NCBI RefSeq assembly: GCF_014138605.1
Contig: NZ_JACJHX010000022.1
Location: forward strand, 1 to 45,526
DNA length: 45,526 nucleotides
Origin: Peribacillus huizhouensis
Lineage (GTDB): Bacteria > Bacillota > Bacilli > Bacillales > DSM-1321
Direction: 5' to 3'
In this document: positions 42,479 to 45,526 of the stretch, piece after piece
Numbering within the stretch: the first letter of the stretch is position 1
How the letters are laid out: each line of letters opens with the position of its first letter
Made by a program: the position numbers and the translations under genes
The notes under the pieces: generated by a model
What the model was told of the DNA's origin: nothing
Seen by the model: the letters and a program-made list of their open reading frames with translations, nothing else
Databases searched by the model: none

Positions 42479-42673
42479 GCGCCACGTCCTGCGGCAACGT
42501 CTGTGTGACCCACATCCTGTGGGCGCAAACTTTACCTCTGCTCACGCATCGGTAAATTTCACTGTATCTCACCAATCGAGCTTTTACTTCAAAAAGTGAG
42601 GCGACGATGTAGGAACGTCTCCTAAGATCGCTCACGTCCTGTGAGAAACAGAGACGCCATCACATCTTGTGAT
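42479..42673. repeat. Four hairpins with constant core CACRTCYTGYG
   Basis: GCCACGTCCTGCGGC (42481-42495), CCCACATCCTGTGGG (42509-42523), CTCACGTCCTGTGAG (42631-42645) and ATCACATCTTGTGAT (42659-42673). The outer three bases of each arm change together (GCC/GGC, CCC/GGG, CTC/GAG, ATC/GAT) while the core stays nearly constant. They are nested inside repeat copy A. Confidence 0.7.
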
Positions 42674-42683
42674 AGTCCGACAA

Positions 42684-42746
42684 GCATAAGATGGAATACG
42701 GTGTGGCGTAGTTTGCCACAGAGTATTACAGCTTATGCTTGTCGGG
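42684..42746. repeat. Long hairpin inside repeat copy A
   Basis: GACAAGCATAAG pairs with CTTATGCTTGTC (12 bases, perfect), with an inner GTGGC/GCCAC stem. Absent from copy B, so it is part of the extra insertion in this copy. Confidence 0.65.
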
Positions 42747-42943
42747 GCTAGGAGCCGCAACTAGATTAGGCAGTTGTCCCCCACCTATGCTTCTTCGAAT
42801 TCCTCTAAGCCTTGAGTCGGGGCCTTATTGCCCGTTAATGCGGGATAACTAGTTTGCTCAAGGGTAATTCAAATGATAAGTAAACACAATTAATTATCAT
42901 TTTGACTTAGTAAGTTGAATCTAATCAAAAGGTAATAAAATAA

Positions 42944-43187
42944 ATGAAAATACATCCATTGAGTAGCAGGCAGAATCGAAAATTTTAAAGAATTTAGCAA
43001 GTTCAAAACCGTAAAAGAATTTAATAACACGATCGAAATGTTCTTAGCTGACCATAAAAAAGATTTTACTAATGGCGAATTAGTCGCGTTCAAACGCTTA
43101 GCCCGACGCTCTGTTAAATATGTTCGGGTTGCTAATGCAAAGATTGGTACTCTATTAAGAGCCATCAATGAAAAAATCAGTCATTAA
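42944..43187 (+). pseudogene. Frameshifted fragment of a helix-turn-helix protein gene
   Basis: From ATG 42944 the frame reads MKIHPLSSRQNRKF and stops. Shifting frame near 42985 gives EFSKFKTVKEFNNTIEMF, ADHKKDFTNGELVAFKRL, RRSVKYVRVANAKIGTLL and ends INEKISH. This resembles, from memory, the N-terminal part of a Bacillus helix-turn-helix protein family of longer length (well over 100 residues). So it is both frameshifted and truncated. It lies beside repeat copy A in a degraded region. Family name is not certain. Confidence 0.65.
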
Positions 43188-43610
43188 AACAGGAATTAAT
43201 ACCTTAAAAAAAACTAATTTTAGACATTATTCCTCTTTTTAAAAACCGTAAAACACACCGCAACAAAGATAGATCTCAAAGAGTGCTCAATGTCTGTTTC
43301 ATTTGCGGTTTTACTTTGTTAAATCCCTGTTTGTATATGGGTTCGGATATTACGTGGACATAGCCGAGGTCTTCTGGTACGCTAAAGTTGTCACCGGCCT
43401 AGAGAGAATATGGATGAAGTAACAGGTAGGTTTATGTAAAAATGAAGTGATTATTTTGAGGAATAAATTAGGAAATATAGATATATATGAAATGAGTAAA
43501 AAATACGAATGATGTAAGAATGATAGAATGATGTAAGAATGAAAGGATGCTGTTCGCTAATTTATTTGTAGTGTTTTTTAGTTTCGAAGGGTTCCGAAAG
43601 GGGGAAAAAA
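43188..43610. other. Degraded intergenic region with a short tandem repeat
   Basis: No gene supported. It contains related inverted segments AAAACCGTAAAAC/TTGCGGTTTTAC (about 43240-43316), a moderately GC-rich stretch near 43340-43410 of unknown origin, and a tandem repeat at 43507-43544. Confidence 0.45.
43507..43544. repeat. Two tandem 19-base units
   Basis: GAATGATGTAAGAATGATA followed by GAATGATGTAAGAATGAAA, about 70 bases before the lipoprotein gene. Only two units, differing in one base; may be replication slippage or a regulatory site. Confidence 0.7.
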
Positions 43611-44450
43611 ATGAAGAAAGCAATGCCTATATTTATGTGTATTTTATTATTAGTTGGGTGTGGATCGGGTGAAATAACCAATAGTAGTTCTGAAACACCG
43701 GAAGATGAACGAAATAAAGTAGCAATATTAAACGATGTTCCACAGCAATTAAAGGAAGTGGACCAAGATAAATTGGATACAGCTATTCAATATTGGAGTC
43801 AATCTTATTTAGATTTATTGGATTCAACCTTTTTTGAAAAGAAAAATCGTGAATCTTTTCAACTAACGTCTCATCTCCTCTATCGTCCTGGTGATCAGTT
43901 TGAAATTGATGCTGATTCTTTACCGCGAGATGGTAGATATGAAGTTAAATTTTTCAAATTTAAAGAAGCCGAAAAAAAATTCGAAACAATCCTAGAAGAT
44001 ACAGTTGATAGAAATAATACTGATTTCCTCATCGAAATCCCAGAACAAGAAAATATCACTTATTATCTTGAACAAATTGCATTAAATAGTAAAAATGAAG
44101 TTCTCAAGCAAGAATATCATCGTATTTTTGTTCCATACAATGAGGTAAATGCAAGAATCGATATTGATAAGACCTTGTATTCTTCTGGAGAAACCATGAA
44201 GATTACCTTAAAAAATTTGGGTACGGTTGAATTAGGAACTGGGTATGGAGTCCGGTTTGAGAAATGGGACGGCGAGCGCTGGAATCAATATGAATTTAAA
44301 CAAATTGTAACGGCGCAGTTAATTATTTTAAGGACAGGACAATCTTTTTCCGAGGATGTTCAACTTAAAGAATTTGAAAAAGGAACCTATCGTGTTACTG
44401 AAGGGTTACCAGATGATCATAAAATTTCTGTAGCCTTTACATTGGATTAA
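43611..44450 (+). CDS. Lipoprotein with Ig-like C-terminal domain
   Basis: 279 residues. A lipoprotein signal peptide with lipobox LLVGC (cysteine about residue 17) is followed by a polar linker, a central domain of unknown type (about 40-180, QLTSHLLYRPGDQFEIDAD) and a C-terminal immunoglobulin-like domain (about 185-279: IDIDKTLYSSGETMKITLKN, YGVRFEKWDGERWNQ, FEKGTYRVTEG). The latter resembles the bacterial Ig-like fold of Bacillus surface lipoproteins. Cell-surface, function unknown. GGGGG lies seven bases before the ATG. Followed by two terminators. Confidence 0.85.
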   Translation: MKKAMPIFMCILLLVGCGSGEITNSSSETPEDERNKVAILNDVPQQLKEVDQDKLDTAIQYWSQSYLDLLDSTFFEKKNRESFQLTSHLLYRPGDQFEIDADSLPRDGRYEVKFFKFKEAEKKFETILEDTVDRNNTDFLIEIPEQENITYYLEQIALNSKNEVLKQEYHRIFVPYNEVNARIDIDKTLYSSGETMKITLKNLGTVELGTGYGVRFEKWDGERWNQYEFKQIVTAQLIILRTGQSFSEDVQLKEFEKGTYRVTEGLPDDHKISVAFTLD

Positions 44451-44462
44451 ATAGATTAGCAT

Positions 44463-44498
44463 AGGGTGTCCCAAAAGTTATACTTTTGGGGCACCTTC
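44463..44498 (+). terminator. Terminator of lipoprotein gene
   Basis: AGGGTGTCCCAAAAG pairs with CTTTTGGGGCACCTT (one G:T and one mismatch). It begins 12 bases after the stop codon. Confidence 0.65.
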
Positions 44499-44526
44499 TG
44501 TTTGTTCGTAATGGGGTAGCGTCAGG

Positions 44527-44563
44527 AAAAAGCCATATATAACTAGTTGTAAATGGCTTTTTT
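44527..44563. terminator. Second hairpin terminator
   Basis: AAAAAGCCAT/ATGGCTTTTTT stem with T tract on the plus strand. Confidence 0.65.
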
Positions 44564-44798
44564 GAACTAGAACCTTGTTAGAAACATTCATTTGATAGAT
44601 AACCTCTTACTATTTCCATTCGGAACCTAATTACTGGACGGATGTAATTAATCATTAATGAGTAAGAGATGGCTTAAACACCTTTAGAACTGTTTATAAT
44701 TCCGTTAATAACGCCTTTTTACAGGTGATAAATATAATCCAGAAAATCACTGAAATACAACCACCCTATTAAATAAAGTTCACAACGCTTCGCTTTCG

Positions 44799-44896
44799 CA
44801 ACCTCAATTTATAAGGAAGAACAAGTCCCTAAACACAACGTTCAGGATAAAGAGTGTACTACCGTCACACTCAAAGCGTTGGCACGCTTGAGGTTG
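44799..44896. other. Multi-helix inverted-repeat structure, unexplained
   Basis: CAACCTCAA (44799-44807) pairs with TTGAGGTTG (44888-44896). The loop contains AGTGT/ACACT (44853-44871) and AAGCG/CGCTT (44874-44889, the last bases shared with the outer arm), and CCTAAAC...GTTCAGG. Together it could form a branched RNA. No gene is seen in 44564-45021. It might be the remnant of a mobile element. Confidence 0.4.
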
Positions 44897-45021
44897 ACTA
44901 GAATACCGGTTATGTTAAATCATACTACTATGGTGTTCAATCCCTTTGTTGGCAATGGTAGAACGAGAATACTCTAAGGTTCCAAACTTCCGATCCCTAC
45001 CTCATTTACCATAACAACACT

Positions 45022-45231
45022 CTAATCTACAAATGCAACAACCAAACCCAAAAATAGCATAATACCCAAAATAAATAACAACCAAAAAACAAATCCATTT
45101 ATGTCTTTGAAATAGTGCCTAATCAAAAACAGCAGAGATATTCCAGCAATCTTAACAATAGAATTACTTATCCCGCCAAACAAATCAGATAACATTACAG
45201 TATCCATAGCACCCATTACTAAGCAACTCAA
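45022..45231 (-). CDS. Possible small membrane protein
   Basis: Up to 69 residues with two hydrophobic segments (GISNSIVKIAGISLLFLI and GFVFWLLFILGIMLFLGLVV) and a short tail. The frame opens with TTG; ATG codons (MGAMDTVMLSD) follow, but no strong ribosome binding site is visible before any of them. Could be real or a chance frame in AT-rich DNA. Confidence 0.4.
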   Translation of the reverse strand: MSCLVMGAMDTVMLSDLFGGISNSIVKIAGISLLFLIRHYFKDINGFVFWLLFILGIMLFLGLVVAFVD

Positions 45232-45279
45232 AGCAAAAAGGTATAAAAAACAAAGAATGTACGAAAATACACAAAATCA

Positions 45280-45305
45280 TACATCCAGAAAAACCCCTGG
45301 ATGTT
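45280..45305 (-). terminator. Terminator of the partial gene at the right edge
   Basis: ACATCCAG/CTGGATGT stem around an eight-base loop. On the minus strand it is followed by ATGATTTTGTG. Confidence 0.6.
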
Positions 45306-45359
45306 TTAGGAACAAAAAAGGTAGGCAACATTTAGATACCCACCTCTTATATATTTAGT

Positions 45360-45526
45360 CTATTGATGACATTCATGAACTTGATTTTCGAACAATGATT
45401 TTCCTTTAAAATCTTGATATACGTAGTTAGTCATCAAGTCATACACTTTCGATTCCAAATCTTGAAGGTCGTCTCCTTCAAGGTTATTTTGGGGTTGAGG
45501 ATGAAACCATTGAATTTCTTCATCAT
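45360..45526 (-). CDS. Hypothetical protein, C-terminal 55 residues (partial)
   Basis: An open frame enters from the right edge and stops with TAG. Readable parts are DEEIQWFHPQPQNN, DLQDLESKVYDLMTNY and the end KSLFENQVHECHQ. It is acidic, predicted soluble and helical in the middle, with no hydrophobic segment. Start and upstream part are outside the window. No family recognised. A hairpin terminator follows 55 bases later. Confidence 0.6.
   Translation of the reverse strand, partial: DEEIQWFHPQPQNNLEGDDLQDLESKVYDLMTNYVYQDFKGKSLFENQVHECHQ

Larger units (their letters stand above)
42346..42848 (-). mobile_element. GTGAAACTTC element, long copy A (structured, non-autonomous)
   Basis: A 503-base member, oriented opposite to copy B. 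On the minus strand it begins after AGTTAT with CCCGCATTAACGGG and ends in TTTGAAGTTTCAC at the PepSY stop. It shares with copy B CTCAAGGCTTAGA, AGGTG...ACAACTGCC, CGATTGGTGAGATACAGTG, GGGTTCGTAG, GAACGGGACTAACAA and the end hairpin. The end hairpin differs by an exchanged base pair (CAAACAG/CTGTTTG versus CAATCAG/CTGATTG). It carries about 240 extra internal bases, including four small hairpins and a large one (42684-42746). No protein is supported. Confidence 0.7.

Noticed and set aside
42411..42635. Possible 74-residue protein inside repeat copy A
   Set aside because: The frame covers the hairpin motifs, is not conserved in copy B and has an odd arginine/valine-rich composition. The selection visible is on structure, not codons.
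42479..42673. CRISPR array from repeated CATCCTGT motifs
   Set aside because: Only four very short units with unequal spacing and changing arms. They are covarying hairpins, not identical repeats with unique spacers.
42890..43168. Minus-strand 92-residue frame
   Set aside because: It lies opposite the HTH gene fragment at 42944-43187, whose plus-strand translation is far more protein-like.

Overview
The window looks like a chromosomal segment of a low-GC, spore-forming Bacillales bacterium. Evidence: AT-rich intergenic DNA, strong GGAGG ribosome binding sites, frequent TTG/GTG starts, two YdjO-like zinc-ribbon proteins, a CotA-type spore-coat laccase and Bacillus-type families (YitT, CvfB/YitL, HelD, LysM-3D). 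A Planococcaceae or Bacillaceae host is likely, but the genus is inference.

Layout. 1-93 is the 5' end of a group II intron running off the left edge. 94-10100 holds housekeeping genes separated by repeat-rich gaps: YitT, two YdjO-like proteins, a small membrane protein, RecQ, a LysM-3D cell-wall protein, CvfB and CapA. 10102-15092 is a signalling cluster: a hybrid sensor kinase, a stand-alone receiver and an Hpt-REC-GGDEF-REC diguanylate cyclase. 15475-22536 is a ureide (allantoin) block: sodium:solute symporter with DUF3311 partner, allantoinase, IclR regulator, allantoate amidohydrolase, second IclR regulator and an AroM-like protein. AlaX and HelD follow. 26754-32176 is a three-subunit xanthine-dehydrogenase-type molybdoenzyme with its XdhC and MocA maturation genes. 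CotA and a FUSC exporter follow. 35046-41435 is a molybdenum-cofactor region (moaB; moeB, moeA, moaE, moaD, moaA, moaC) containing decayed modA and modB. The right end has a PepSY protein, a large repeat, a broken HTH gene, a lipoprotein and small or partial genes.

How the genes work together. The moa/moe genes make molybdopterin cofactor, MocA and XdhC finish and insert it, and the oxidase oxidises hypoxanthine/xanthine or a related purine. Allantoinase and AllC then convert allantoin to ureidoglycolate-level products with ammonia release. No uricase is seen, so the urate-to-allantoin step must be elsewhere or the feed is external allantoin. The local molybdate transporter is destroyed.

The most unusual material is non-coding. 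A family of mobile elements ends in GTGAAACTTC on one side and a TTAT-flanked CCCGC hairpin on the other. Two long copies (about 264 and 503 bp, at 19619-19882 and 42346-42848) share several helices, some with compensatory changes; short internally deleted copies lie at 386-432 and 24135-24184, and a possible decayed one at 103-136. The architecture resembles non-autonomous IS200/IS605-type elements carrying an omega-RNA-like structured RNA. The longest copy also carries four short hairpins with a constant core and covarying arms.
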